Source: Guadua angustifolia
Taxonomy: Eukaryota > Streptophyta > Magnoliopsida > Poales > Poaceae
DNA: 64,000 nucleotides
Reading direction: 5' to 3'
Assembly (NCBI GenBank): GCA_036346375.1
Contig: JAYEVE010000828.1
Location: 285,461 to 349,460 of the forward strand
Both the position numbers and the translations under genes were made by a program. Under the pieces are notes generated by a model. The model made no database searches. It had not been told where the DNA came from and was given only the letters and a program-made list of their open reading frames with translations. This document shows, piece by piece, positions 25,078 through 37,779 of this stretch. Numbering within the stretch: the stretch's first letter is position 1; each line of letters begins with the position of its first letter.

Positions 25078-27376
25078 TGTAACACCCCGGCGCTAAATAC
25101 GCCACGGATGCTACCAAAACATTGAATAACCAATGCCACCTCTAGTGAAAAGACAGGAATTAACCCACGGCTCTTAAAACTGATTTAAAATAAGCCACCG
25201 AATTTACAAAATTTCGGCAAGACTTCTCCTAAAATTAGGACATCCACTCACAGACAAAAGAGTCATAGCGCTTATATGATATATCAAACAACAAAAAAGA
25301 ATCAAACCATCTAGCAGGTCCTTAGATAATCAATCACACAACCAAATAGAAATTAACAACACTAGCACGACGAGCAACACATTACAACACCATTATTTAC
25401 AACCAGGCTTTACAGATTAATTAAATGCGGTGGTGATGGCGAGTCGGTATGCGTTACACTACTCCCTCCCAAATAATCGCTTCAAGGTACCTAGAACAGA
25501 AGCAAACAAGTGTGAGTCCAAGACTCAAAGAAAGTGCAACAAGTAGAAAAGTAAGGAATTCGACTCGGTACAAGTACTTGAGATTTAAAGCAACAGTTCT
25601 TTTAATTGACATCCATAATAAAAGAAGCAATCAACTTAAATAAATCCACAACGCAGAACACGATTATTTCACTATTAAACACAACCATTAATAAACTGAA
25701 ATCATTAAATAAAGATAAATGTAAATCAGCGCCAACCCCACGCCTATCTCATAACTCGATTAACTATATTCCAAACTTCAGAAACAGTTTAACTATCTTC
25801 CATACCTCCATTGACAATTTCGGATGAGTCCACGACTCAAATTCCAACCTGCACTTACCATTAACCCAGAACTACAAATTACCATTCACTATGCAATGCA
25901 ATCATGTTTTCATTCACATCAATCAACAATTAACAATCCCAATGCATAAAACATGATCCATCATTGTCAATACAATCAGCGCGTAAATATGTCATACAAA
26001 AGAAGAATCTCATATTCATACATCATAATCAACTCAGAAACACGATCTATCATTGACAATGCAATGCGGTTTGCACAATTTCCATGCATATGATGCATCA
26101 TGCATGCTCATCTCCTCTTTTAGCACATACCGGGGATGGCGAGTGCACACCCGTCGGTGTGCACCCTCTCATTCCTCTTCCACCCCGTGGTGGAAGGTGC
26201 CTACTCTTACTGACTCGCTCCCATACAACCACGTATATGGGACTACGAGGTAGGACTTTCGTACTCACTACATGTGAGCACAGAGGCCCGCATCAGCATG
26301 GGTCACCTCTTCCATTATGAATGCACAAATGCAATTGACATAAACAAATTTGTAAACTACATTCATTACTCTCATTTGCATAGTCATAACCAAATACATA
26401 CACATTAGCCACTTCTCACATCCAGCAATTACCATTCACATCCTCAATACTCATAATCACATTTTCAACACTCTTAATCACAATCTCAACACTCATAATC
26501 ATATTTACACCACCAATTCTCAAGTAATTACTAATTCCATCCATCTTACCCAGAAATCAAATCATTTTCGCAATCCAATCCCATACTTTTATTATTCTCA
26601 CTAGCCTATCAAACTAGTGAACCGGAATATGAAAGTAAAATTTAGCGAGATGTCATCACGGCATCTAGACGACATTCATTAAACATCGCACATAACAATC
26701 AATCCAGGGATGCAGCATAATTTCATGATAGCAAGGCATAGAAAGTTCACCAAACAAATCATAACATGCCCAAACAACGATGCACTTGAATCAGAGTACT
26801 TACCCTTTTCATCAAAAAACAGTTGTCGTACTAGACGAGCTTATAAACACGAATGCAACCGTAGGGTCAGCATATACACAACACAAGCAATGAACTAAAT
26901 ACCCTCGCAAGAGATATCGGGTTGCACTTGCCTTTTACCGACGGAAAATGGCGCGCAATTGGAATCTTAGCTTTGATGACTTCCGTGATTAACAAAAGCA
27001 CAATTTAGAACATATACACACAATATAACTTACGACAACAACCATCTAAACAAAATCACCAGAACTAGTGCCATTTAAATCTCGTGAAAAGGCAACTTGT
27101 AAACACATACACTACTCGCCTAAGATACAAAAACAGTGGTAGTCATTTCATTGCCTAAAATACATAGTGGCCACATTGCATAGAAGGTCAAGATATAATC
27201 ATGCGCAAATGAATTCCAGGACATCAGACACACTCATTTAACTTTAGCATTAGCTAAACCGGAGAATTAGGGTACAAGTTTAAGACCATCTAAACTACCC
27301 ATCTACGCAAGCCTCCAACAATTCCATCAAAGATAAATGGAGACACTAATGCAACCAAAACTAATCGCTTGAATTC
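25078..27376 (-). mobile_element. gypsy LTR, partial (2.3 kb), cut at 27376
   Basis: It starts TGTAACACCCCGGCGC, correctly placed beside the PBS. It follows the other LTRs to GAATTCA near 27375, then jumps to sequence that belongs about 30 bp after an LTR start. The GC-rich right third is therefore missing from this copy. Confidence 0.8.
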
Positions 27377-30300
27377 AGCTACCAAAACATTGAATAACCA
27401 ATGCCACCTCTAGTGAAAAGACAGAATTAACCCCTGCTCTTAAAACTGATTTAAAATCTAAGCCACCGAAATTTACAAAATTTCAAAAGGCACGAAGAGT
27501 CCTCCGTGCTCCTAAAATTAGGACATCCACTCAAAGAGTCCCAAAAGACCCCATTAGACAAAAGAGTCATAGCGCTTATATGATATATCAAACAACAAAA
27601 AAGAATCAAACCATCTAGCGGTGTCCTTAGATAATCAATCACACAACCAAATAGAAATTAACAACACTAGCACGACGAGCAACACATTACAACACCATTA
27701 TTTACAACCGCAACACATTACAACACCATTATTTACAACCGTGCTTTACAGATTAATTAAATGCGGTGGTGATGGCCGGAGTCGTGTACGTGCTACTACT
27801 CCCCTCCCAGCGAATCAGCTTCAAGGTACCTAGAACAGGAAGCAAACAAGTGTGAGTCCAAGACTCAGCAAAGTGCAACAAGTAGAAAAGTAAGGAATTC
27901 GACTCAGGTACAAGTACTTCGAGATTTAAAGCAACAGTTCTTTTAATTGACATCCATAATAAAAGAAGCAGTCTGAACTTAAATAAATCCACAACGCAGG
28001 AACACGATTACTTCACTATTAAACACAACCATTAATAAAACTGAAATCATTAAATAAAGATAAATGTAAATCAGCGCCAACCCCACGCCTATCTCATAAC
28101 TCGAGATTAACTATATTCCAAACTTCAGAAACAGTTTAACTATCTTCCATACCTCCATTGACGACTTGGATGAGTCCACGACTCAAATTCCAACCTGCAC
28201 TTACCATTAACCCAGAACTACAAATTACCATTCACTATGCAATGCAATCATGTTTTCATTCACATCAATCAACAATTAACAATCCCAATGCATAAAACAT
28301 GATCCATCATTGTCAATACAATGCGACGTAAATATGTCATACAAAAGAAGAATCTCATATTCATACATCATAATCAACTCAGAAACACGATCTATCATTG
28401 ACAATGCAATGCAGTTTGCACAATTTCCATGCATATGATGCATCATGCATGCTCATCTCCTCTTTTAGCACATACCGGTATGGCCGAGTGCACACCCGTC
28501 GGTGTGCACCCTCTCATTCCTCTTCCACCCCGTGGTGGAAGGTGCCTACTCTTACTGACTCGCTCCCATACAACCACGTATATGGGACTACGAGGTAGGA
28601 CTTTCGTACTCACTACATGTGAGCACAGAGGCCCGCATCAGCATGGGTCACCTCTTCCATTATGAATGCACAAATGCAATTGACATAAACAAATTTGTAA
28701 ACTACATTCATTACTCTCATTTGCATAGTCATAACCAAATACATACACATTAGCCACTTCTCACATCCAAAGAATTACCATTCACATCCTCAATACTCAT
28801 AATCACATTTTCAACACTCTTAATCACAATCTCAACACTCATAATCATATTTACACCACCAATTCTCAAGTAATTACTAATTCCATCCATCTTACCCAGA
28901 AATCAAATCATTTTCGCAATCCAATCCCATACTTTTATTATTCTCACTAGCCTATCAAACTAGTGAACCGAATATGAAAGTAAAATTTAGCGAGATGTCA
29001 TCACGGCATCTAGACGACATTCATTAAACATCGCACATAACAATCAATCCAGGATGCAAAGATAATTTCATGATAGCAAGGCATAGAAAGTTCACCAAAC
29101 AAATCATAACATGCCCAAACAACGATGCACTTGAATCAGAGTACTTACCCTTTTCATCAAAAAACAGTTGTCGTACTAGACGAGCTTATAAACACGAATG
29201 CAACCGTAGGGTCAGCATATACACAACACAAGCAATGAACTAAATACCCTTCAAGAGATATACGGGTTGCACTTGCCTTTTACCGACGGAAAATGGCGCG
29301 CAATTGGAATCTTAGCTTCGATGACTTCGTGATTAACAAAAGCCTGAATTTAGAACATATACACACAATATAACTTACGACAACAACCATCTAAACAAAA
29401 TCACCAGAACTAGTGCCATTTAAATCTCAGGAAAAGGCAACTTGTAAACACATACACTACTCTCTGCCTAAGATACAAAACAGTGGTAGTCATTTCATTG
29501 CCTAAAATACATAGTGGCCACATTGCATAGAAGGTCAAGATATAATCATGCGCAAATGAATTCCAGGACATCAGACACACTCATTTAACTTTAGCATTAG
29601 CTAAACCGGAGAATTAGGGTACAAGTTTAAGACCATCTAAACTACCCATCTACGCAAGCCTCCAACAATTCCATCAAGATAAATGGAGACACTAATGCAA
29701 CCAAAACTAATCGGTTGAATTCAACAAGCTAATGGTGTTCATTGATCGCAAGATTATTATCAAACATAACATAAAAGGGCATTCAACCCACAAATACCGA
29801 GCAAGAAGTCTGCAGCTATTAAATATTTCCATATCGATTACACAAGCTCCAGGAAGAACAATTTCAGCATATGCCCTTCTTAGATTCAAACACACAACAC
29901 ATTAGAAAACACCTCAACTTTCCTTTTTAATCATCAAACTCATGAAAAGTCAGCATCATTCACAAGGAAACCTAGCTAGACATTAGCTCAAACACCTTGC
30001 ATGCAAGCACTAACATCCCCAAAGAACTAGGGTTTCACCTCAAGCTTTCTTATGGAGTGAAGAGGGAGGTGAGGGGGTTGCTGGTGCTGCTGCCGGAGAG
30101 GAGGCGCAGGGAGGAGCTGCTGCCGTGGGCGCCTGGCCACCAAGGCCGCCGGTGCTCTTCTGGATCATGTTCTGCTGCCACCGGCTCCTCCTGCCGCTGA
30201 GAAGCTGCTGCAAGTCAAGGCACGAGCCGAGAGGAGAAGGGAGGAGGCAGGGGCCGAGTCGCCGGAGAGCCGCACTGTGGAGGGCGCAGGGGAGGGAGAG

Positions 30301-30573
30301 GCATCGATCGGGAGAGGGTGGGGCTGCAATGGGAGGGTGGGAGCACGGGGAAATTTTGGGGAAAAGACTGGCTTCTTTTTTTCCTTTTGGATGACATGCC
30401 CCCCTTTAAGGTTAGGGAAAAAAAAGAATATAACCCACACTACCCCTAGAGACCACAAAACAACCACCTCCAAAGACTAACAAATTCAAAATCACGCCGA
30501 AAAGAAAATACTCGAATTTAAGAAGACAGAACAACTCCGGCCAAAACCTTGGTAAACGATCTGCGGTATTACA
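27377..30573 (-). mobile_element. gypsy LTR, near complete (3.2 kb), patchy left part
   Basis: It lacks the first about 30 bp of the LTR but keeps the intact right end GCGGTATTACA, which sits against TTATC. Between 27482 and 27560 it includes short bits (GAGTCCTCCG.GCT, AAAGAGTCCCAAAAGACCCC) that elsewhere are found only in the internal region (24.62-24.74 kb), and near 27.7 kb a unit of about 32 bp (CAACACATTACAACACC...) is duplicated. Confidence 0.75.
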
Positions 30574-30904
30574 TTATCCTAGCTAGTTTAGAGCGGACAC
30601 AGTATTCTCCTGCTTCATGAAAGAAACAGCGTCCTAAACCAGTTCTTGATCTTCTTGGGAAGCATCTCTATATGCATGAATGAATCTACGTCCTAAACCA
30701 TTGTGTCTGCTGACCATGAGGTCCTTGTAGCTCCTCAGTTGATTGCTCGCGCCCTTTCTCAATGCCTCCCAAGCCTAATTGATTCCGCATAAGTAGCAAG
30801 TAAGCTTCAGGTGAGGCTTACATCGCAAACGCATGCATTTCATGGTAGTGGTGCAGACTTGTTCTAGGTTAGCATTTCAAAATACCAAATCATGTCAATT
30901 CACC
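30574..30904. repeat. segmental duplication, copy B piece 3
   Basis: It aligns with 6174-6743 of copy A minus the MITE: TTATCCTAGCTAGTTTA, CTAAACCAGTTCTT, ATGAGGTCCTTGTAGCTC and CATTTCAAAATACCAAA. It ends ACC at 30902-30904, immediately followed by the CACTA terminus. Confidence 0.9.
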
Positions 30905-30959
30905 CACTACTACAGATCGCTTCATCCGCTGACCCCCATCGCTGCTGTAGGTTCCCGAT

Positions 30960-32285
30960 CGCCGGTTCTAACTTCAACCTAAAGTGATAAGAATAGTATA
31001 ATTTTCCCACGAATGGAGGCAATATCATTGCGGGTTTAGAGAGACCGACAAAGGATAAGAAAATATCATCGCCGGTTTATATAAAAACCGAAGAGTGATT
31101 TATCATTCTTGGTTTTGTTTTTAATCGGCAAGGATAAGACCATTTTCACCGCCAAGTTTACTCCGTAACCGGCGGTGATATTACTATTCCTCATAATTAG
31201 TTAAGATACGTAACATATCAAACATTGTAATTTATCTCGCATGTAACATATCAAAGCATAATTAGTTAAAAAATGTAACATTTTAAACATTTGTAATTTA
31301 TCTCATGTAAAAATTTTTAGTCCATAATTACATATTTAGTCCTAATTTTATATACAAAATATAACGGCCAACGGCTTTTAACCGCTTGAAACCCAAAATG
31401 CCATGAAACCCTATATCCAAAAGTCGCCGCTGCCGCTGTCCTCCTCCTCCTCGTCGCCGGAGGTGCCGCCGGATGACCGATCGGGAGTTGCGGCGGTGCT
31501 CCTCCTCCTCCTCCGAATCCGATTCGGTGGTGGAGTTGGTCTTGCCCCAACGCCGAAGGACCTCGCCGCAGCCGCTGTCGTCATTGTCACCCTCCTCCTC
31601 CTCCTCTGCCTTGTCTTCCACCTCCTCCGCCTCCTCCTCCTTCTCCTTCTTCTCTGGTGGTGGATCGGTGCTTTGCCCAATACGTGCTCGCTTCTTGGGG
31701 GGCCATTTTTGCAGCAATGATGGATTGTGAGGAGCGCCACAGATTGAGGAGCTGCGCATTATATAGAGGTGGAATGGAAGCCCAACAGTTGCCAAAATGG
31801 GGAAGCGCAACAGTTGGCAGAGGAATGGGGAAGAGCGACGATCGTTGGCGGCGGGAGTTGAAGGTTCATATTATCACTGACAGTTCTATCTTGAACTGGC
31901 AGTGATAATATTATCCCTGTCGGTTTTCCATTCACCCGGCAGTGATAATATTATCACTGTCGGTTTTAAATTAATCGGTAGTGATAAGAACAGTGTATGC
32001 TCGAATGAAAGACAATATCACTTGGTGATTTATTAGTGCCGGTTGAACAGTATAACTGGCAGTGATAAAGTCATTTGCGCGGGAAATGACTCAACATCAC
32101 TGTTGGTTTTAGAGAGAGAACCGACAGTGATTTATTACTGCCAGTTGAACAATATAACAGACAGTGATAAAGTCATTTGCGCAGGAAACGAGAGCAATAT
32201 CACTGCCGCCTTTAGAGATAGAAAGGGCAATGATATGTTACTGTCGGGTTTAGAGAAAAAACCGGCAGTGATAATATGGCACTAT
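30960..32285 (+). promoter_or_regulatory. CACTA subterminal repeat array and promoter
   Basis: Many direct and inverted copies of a roughly 15-bp motif (ACCGGCAGTGATAA and its inverse TTATCACTGTCGGTT) lie at 30.98-31.20 and 31.86-32.28 kb. Such arrays are the transposase (TNPA) binding sites in En/Spm-type elements. CACTATATATACC at 32280-32292 is a plausible TATA box at the inner end of the array, upstream of the leader of the TNPD-like gene. Confidence 0.8.
31328..31810 (-). other. acidic/serine-rich ORF inside CACTA subterminal region
   Basis: A 160-codon ORF with a Lys/Arg-rich patch (PPKKRARIGQ), then long Glu/Asp-rich runs (EEAEEVEDKAEEEEEG) and an Arg-rich end. A minus-strand CTATATAATGCG near 31760 could be a TATA box. 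The region is GC-rich with CCTCCTCCT runs, so overlapping ORFs are expected by chance. It separates two blocks of subterminal repeats, which suggests an inserted or captured segment. No homolog recognised; expression is doubtful. Confidence 0.3.
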
Positions 32286-32420
32286 ATATACCTGGCTCCC
32301 TTCCCTTAACCTCGCCCGCAATGTAAAGGAGCTCTGTTCTTGCTCGATTGGGGTGGAGAGGGGGTGAATTTTTGCTCTCAAATTTTGTGTAATTCGTTTG
32401 TAACTCGTGATCTAAGGTTC

Positions 32421-33463
32421 GTATCTTGATGTATATTTCTTTGATAGTTTATTTAGTTGGATATTACTTCTATATTGTTGTAGGTTGTGAGAATTATTGA
32501 TTGCATAGTCAACACAATTAGAGCTCTAATCTGGAGGCTAGATTTGAAATTACCAACTTTTGTATGCATAGTGGTTGGTGAGATTATGATGTAGGTTGAA
32601 TTTAAGTATTTAGAGGACTAAATTAGTGATTGCATTTAATACGTTGATTGAATTTAAATGTGGTAGCACTTCATAATTAACTATTGTTTAATCTAATTGC
32701 TTAAAATTGTTTCTTTATTTCGTGTATGTTAATTTAATACTTTTGTAAGTAATGTAAATTTGTCGGACGGACCATTACATATAACTAATAGCAATTATTT
32801 AATTGATTTTACAATCGAGATTTGGATATAGATTTATAAGTAATGAAAATTTATGGATTAATTAGCAGTACATAACAAATTAAATGAATAAAACAATTTG
32901 TGAGCACTTATTGATTTACTGAGATCTTATTTGTTATAAATATTTCTTGATGTACATTTCTTTGGTAGCTTATTTAGTTGGATATTACGTTCTATATTGT
33001 TGTAGGTTGTGAGAATTATTGATTGCATAGTCAACACAATTAGAGCTTTAATCTAGAGACTAGATTTGAAATTACTAACTTATGTATGTATAGTGATTGG
33101 TGAGATTATGATATAGGTTGAATATAAGTATTTAGAGGACTAAATTAGTGATTGCATTTAATACATTGATTGAATTTAAATGTGGTAGCACTTCATAATT
33201 AACTATTGTTTAATCTAATTACTTAAAATTATTTCTTTATTTCGTATGTTAATTTAATACTCGTAAGTAATGTAAATTTGTCGGACTAACCATTATATAT
33301 AACTAATAGCAATTATTTAATTGATTTTACAATCAAGATTTGGATATAGATTTATAAGTAATGAAAATTTGTAGATTAATTAGCAGTACATAACAAATTA
33401 AATGAATAAAACAATTTGTGAGCACTTATTGATTTACTGAGATCTTATTTGTTATAAATATTT
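32421..33463 (+). repeat. 521-bp direct tandem duplication in 5' leader/intron
   Basis: Positions 32421-32941 and 32942-33463 are nearly identical (TTGATGTA.ATTTCTTTG.TAG..., TTGTGAGCACTTATTGATTTACTG...). The second copy ends in ATTTGTAG directly before the ATG at 33468, a good 3' splice site, so both copies probably lie in an intron in the 5' leader of the transposase gene. The few differences indicate a recent duplication. Confidence 0.85.
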
Positions 33464-33467
33464 GTAG

Positions 33468-36400
33468 ATGGACCGAAGATGGATGTATGAAGCGGACCGT
33501 CGCGATAGAGAGTACTTTAACGGTGTGACTAGTTTTCTGAGCATGGCTGCAGCGTACAAGTCAAATAAGCTGATGGACTATATTTGTTGCCCGTGCGTCA
33601 ATTGCAAGAATGAGAAGCAATTTTCTAACCTTGAGGCGATCCGTGCACACTTACTTCGAAGGGGTTTCAAGCCTGCCTATACCTGTTGGGCCGAGCACGG
33701 TGAAGATGAGATTGTACGTGAAGGGCATCTGATTGATGATGATAAAGACAACGACTCGACTGCGGTCGAAAATACATTCGTCGACACCCATGAAGACACG
33801 TTCATCGATAACCATGAAGATGATTTAGAACAGATGTTGCATGATGGGGAGGAGGACCTCACGAGTGAAAGGGATTTTCAGAAGTTTTAGTGTATGGTTG
33901 AGGATTCTACAACACCCTTGTACCCAGGCTGCAAGGGGGAGCTCAAAAAGCTGCATGTTGTGCTTACACTGATGCAGTTGAAAGCAAGCAATGGTTGGTC
34001 CGATAAGAGTTTCACAGAGCTGTTAGGTTTCTTCAGAGATGTCCTTCCAGAGGGTAACGTGTTGCCAGCAACCACGTACCAGGCCAAGCAGGTTGTTTGT
34101 TTGTTGGGACTGGACGTGCAAAAAATACATGCATGTCTAAACGATTGCATATTATATCGCAATGAGTTTGCAAATTTGGATGCGTGTCTTGTTTGCAAGG
34201 CATCTCGGTATAAGCGTGGCGATGACGACATCGAGGCGCAGCGTAAAAAGAAAAGACCTCCGACCAAGGTGGTGTGGTATTTCCCTATAATCCCCTGTCT
34301 GAAACGTCTATTTGCGAACAAAAGGCATACTCAATTGCTGCGATGGAACGCCGAAGAGCGTAAGAAGGATGGAATGCTTAGACACCCTGCTGACTCTGCG
34401 TAGTGGAGGAATATCGATAGAAAATATAAGAAACACTTTGCATATGATATGAGGAATATAATGTTCGGACTTAGTACGGATGGGATGAATCCTTTCGGCA
34501 ACATGAGTAGTCGTCATAGCAGTTGACCGGTGACTTTATGTATCTACAACCTTCCTCCTTGGCTTTGCATGAAGCAGAAGTACATTATGATGCCGTTACT
34601 GATCCAAGGGCCGAGGCAACCTGGCAATGATATTGATGTGTTCCTCAAACCACTGGTTGAAGATCTTTTGGTATTGTGGAACAACGGTGTACGTGTATGG
34701 GATGAGTACAAAAGAGAGAACTTCATGCTACACGTGTTGTTGTTCGTAACCATCAATGATTACCCTGCTCTTGGCAATCTTTCGGGCCAGACTATAAAAG
34801 GATTCAATGGATGCGTCCATTGCATGGGTAATACAAGTAGCGTTACATGCGGCATCGTAGGTTCCTTCATAAGGACCACCAGTATCGCAACAATAAGAGA
34901 GCTTTTGACGGTACAAAGGAGACTGCTTTAGCTCCAAAACATCGCAACGACAAAGAGATATTTGCGACCGTAAAGGATATTAAAATTATCCATGGAAAGG
35001 AGCCGAAGTACATCGCCCCGAAGTTCCAAAGTGATACTGCCTCCTTTGTGGAAAAAGAGATCAAGATTTATGGACCTACCTTATCGGCAAGACTGAATGT
35101 TTGACATGCGATCGATATCATGCATATAGAGAAGAACGTGTGTGACAAACTTGCTTGGTATTTTACTAGACATACCGCAAAACAAAAGATACACTCAACA
35201 CAATCGATGGACCTCAAAGATATGAAACTCGTGAAGGAGCTGCATCATGAAGACTCGGGTCAAGGAAAAAGTATCTTCCCCGACTTGCTACACTTTAAGT
35301 AAGAAAGAGAAAATTAGCGTGTGTGAGTGCTTGCACGGAGTCAAAGTTCCGTCCGATTATTTTGCCAACATAAAGAGGCTAGTCTCAATGAAATACTTGA
35401 AATTAGTTGGTATGAAGTCTCATGATTGCCACGTGATGATGACACAGATGCTTCCTGTTGCAATTAGGGGTGTTCTGTCAGAGAAAGTGCGAGATCCAAT
35501 TATAAAGTTGTGTTCATTCTTCAATGCGATTTCACAGAAGGTCATCGACCCGTTGAAACTGGATAAGCTACAGCAAGACGTGATTTACACTCTATGCCGG
35601 CTTGAGATGTGCTTCCCTTCATCATTCTTCGATATTATGGTCCATCTCATTGTTCATATTGTGAAAGAGATACAGTTTTTTGGCTCTGTGTTTCTACATT
35701 AGATGTACCCTTTCGAGAGGTTCACGGGGGTTGTGAAGAAATATGTTTGTAATCGACATCGGCCGGAAGGGTGCATTTCCGAAGGTTGGGGAACCGAGGA
35801 GGTCATCGAAGTTCTCGCATCGATTACATGGATCTCAAACCGATTGGTGTGCCCATTTTCGCCATGAAGGGAGGCTACAAGGAAAGGGACACTAGGTCGA
35901 AATCGATCCGTATAAATGATCGTGCTTCATTCAAAGACATTTTCTGCTTCTGCACCAATCAGTAGAAGCGCCCCATATGCCAACATACACAAGAACATGC
36001 TACGAAGAAAAACCCATGTAAGTCGAGGTTTGGATCGCTAGAGAGCACAGAGATAACTTCGAAGATTGGTTCCTTAGACACATGATGCATACGCAGACAG
36101 AGTGCGCTCAATTGAGAGCGCTGGCTAAGGGACCATCATATACATTTTGACATTTGAAGGATACGACATCAATGGATATACATTTTATTCGAGAGCACAA
36201 GATAATAAGAGTACCAATCAGAACAGCGGGGTCCGTATAGATGCCTATGATAGCAATGGTAATATGCAGATGTACTATGGATTCATAGAAGAGATTTGGG
36301 AGCTTGACTATGGGCCTTTGAAGGTCCCCTGTTTGATGCCAAGGCCAAAGTTACCTAGGGCGTGAACATCGACAAGTACAAAGATTACTACCGTGGACTT

Positions 36401-36656
36401 CAAACACGTCGGATACAGAGAAGAACCATTCGTACTTGCTAATGCCGTTACACAAATTTTCTTCGTAAGGGATCCGGCTGACAAGGAACGCCACGTGGTT
36501 CTTCAATCAAAAAGAAGGATTGTGGGAGTTGAGAATGTAGTCGACGAGGAAGACTATAGCCAATTCGATGAGCTTCCTCCTTTCGGTGAGAACATTGACC
36601 TAGGTCTAATGGAAGACATAGAGGAAGCTACATACATACGCCGCGATCATAATTAA
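33468..36656 (+). pseudogene. CACTA (En/Spm) TNPD-like transposase, decayed
   Basis: TNPD is the catalytic transposase of CACTA elements. The N-terminal 80-90 residues form a transposase-associated domain (YICCPCVNCKN, HLLRRGF). The central part has the TNPD hallmarks YFPIIPCLKRLF, DGMNPFGNMSSRHS, YNLPPWLCMK and a ..FNGCVHCM block, then DIMHIEKNVCDK. The C-terminal part resembles DUF4218 (35.25-35.70 kb) and DUF4216 (36.15-36.65 kb; GYREEPFVLANAV..FFVRDP, ending ..YIRRDHN). The frame is broken by stops at 33888 (TAG), 34401 (TAG), 34524 (TGA, at a normally Trp position) and 35102 (TGA, at a normally Arg position), plus frameshifts near 34.84, 35.25 and 35.70 kb. It cannot make an intact transposase. 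Confidence 0.9.
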
Positions 36657-37249
36657 GGATATGCTTTATTTTGTATGAAGGTCAAGCTTCGATTTGTAAT
36701 ATAAACATTTTGTACGAAGGACATGCTTTATTTTGTAATGTATAGAGTATTGATTATTATAATCATTCAGTAAAAAGCAAATGTCCAATGGATGAAAAAG
36801 TATATAATTGATGTAAAAAGGCCAAGCATAAAGAATTATGTTCTCATCCAATACTCCTTGATAAAATAGTACTCAAATGAGAGAAGAGGAGACAAATTGA
36901 TTTATCATAATATTATATGGAATAATCAATAAAAACTTGCTCATAATATTACCTTGATGAGATAGTAAGAACCATATAATTGATTTATCATAATATTAAA
37001 TTTAAAAATAATGATTAAATGAAAATTAGGAAATTAAAAGAAAAATTTCAAGTCAATGACAATAAAAAATAACTAAAATTCATAGCTAAATTTGAAATAA
37101 AAAATTAGTAGTTGGTTTTATATAAAAATTTCTACAATAAACTATGGTAAAAGCCCTAAATAACTCTTATTTGGTTTTTTTAGAAATGCAGGAAATACAA
37201 ATGATAATTATGTAAAACTGGTGTGACAATTTCCCTTGCCGTGGCAGAA
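36657..37249. other. AT-rich 3' flank of TNPD-like gene
   Basis: Starts with a repeated TGCTTTATTTTGTA motif, as in a 3' UTR, then low-complexity A/T. No ORF or element end seen. Confidence 0.5.
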
Positions 37250-37760
37250 AGTCCCTGGCGCTAACAAGTCCTTGCCGTGGCAGCATTTGCCACCGCGCCA
37301 CTTGTGCCACAACAGCACTTGGCATGGGGTGTGGCAGGGAACATCAGTGCCGGTTGATATACAAGAGCTGGCACTAATAAAACACATTAGTGCCAGTTGA
37401 CATATGAGAGCTGGAACTAATAAAACACATCGCGTTCCGCCATAGCGCCCATTCTAAGATCGATAGTAATAACATCATCGCCGTTATAATTCCAACCTAA
37501 GAAGGATATATCCACATCACTGCCGGGTCATATTTAACCCGGCACTGATAGTGTTATCACTGCCATGTCTGAACTAACCAGCACTGATAGTAGGTTATAT
37601 CACTACCGGGTAACAGTTGACCCGGCACTGATAGGTTTATCACTGCCGGGTTGAAACTGACCCAGCACTGATATTTTTATCACTACCAGGTGGGAATTGA
37701 GCCGGCATTGATAGTTATTATCAGTGCTGGGTCATTTCTTTAAACCGACAGTAATAATCC
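37250..37760 (+). promoter_or_regulatory. second CACTA-type subterminal repeat array
   Basis: Repeats of TATCACTGCCGGGT and ACCCGGCACTGATA (both orientations, every 20-40 bp) fill 37.50-37.74 kb; before them are TTGCCGTGGCAG repeats and GTGCCGGTTGA/AGTGCCAGTTGA repeats. The consensus differs from the first array (ACCCGGCACTGATA rather than ACCGGCAGTGATAA), so this could be the 5' end of a second CACTA family nested behind the first, or its other end. CCTATATGTACATC at 37764 may be a TATA box. Confidence 0.65.
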
Positions 37761-37779
37761 TCCCTATATGTACATCATC

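Larger units (their letters stand above)
11635..30573 (-). mobile_element. composite Ty3/gypsy-type LTR array, TSD TTATC
   Basis: The 18.9-kb block starts TGTAACACCCC and ends GCGGTATTACA and is flanked by TTATC at 11630-11634 and 30574-30578, so it occupies a single insertion site. Inside are at least four full or partial LTRs and two internal regions (LTR-internal-LTR-internal-LTR). The element reads on the minus strand, with a PBS complementary to initiator tRNA-Met next to one LTR and a G-rich polypurine tract next to another. The PPT and the TGTAA(C/T)A ends resemble Tekay/Del-type chromoviruses. No gag-pol ORF is present, so it would be non-autonomous or fully decayed. Part of it is probably mis-assembled (14.1-19.0 kb and near 27.4 kb). 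Confidence 0.85.

Noticed and set aside
31403..31730. Plus-strand leucine/serine-rich ORFs opposite the acidic ORF
   Set aside because: They are shadows of CCTCCTCCT repeats (poly-Leu, poly-Ser).
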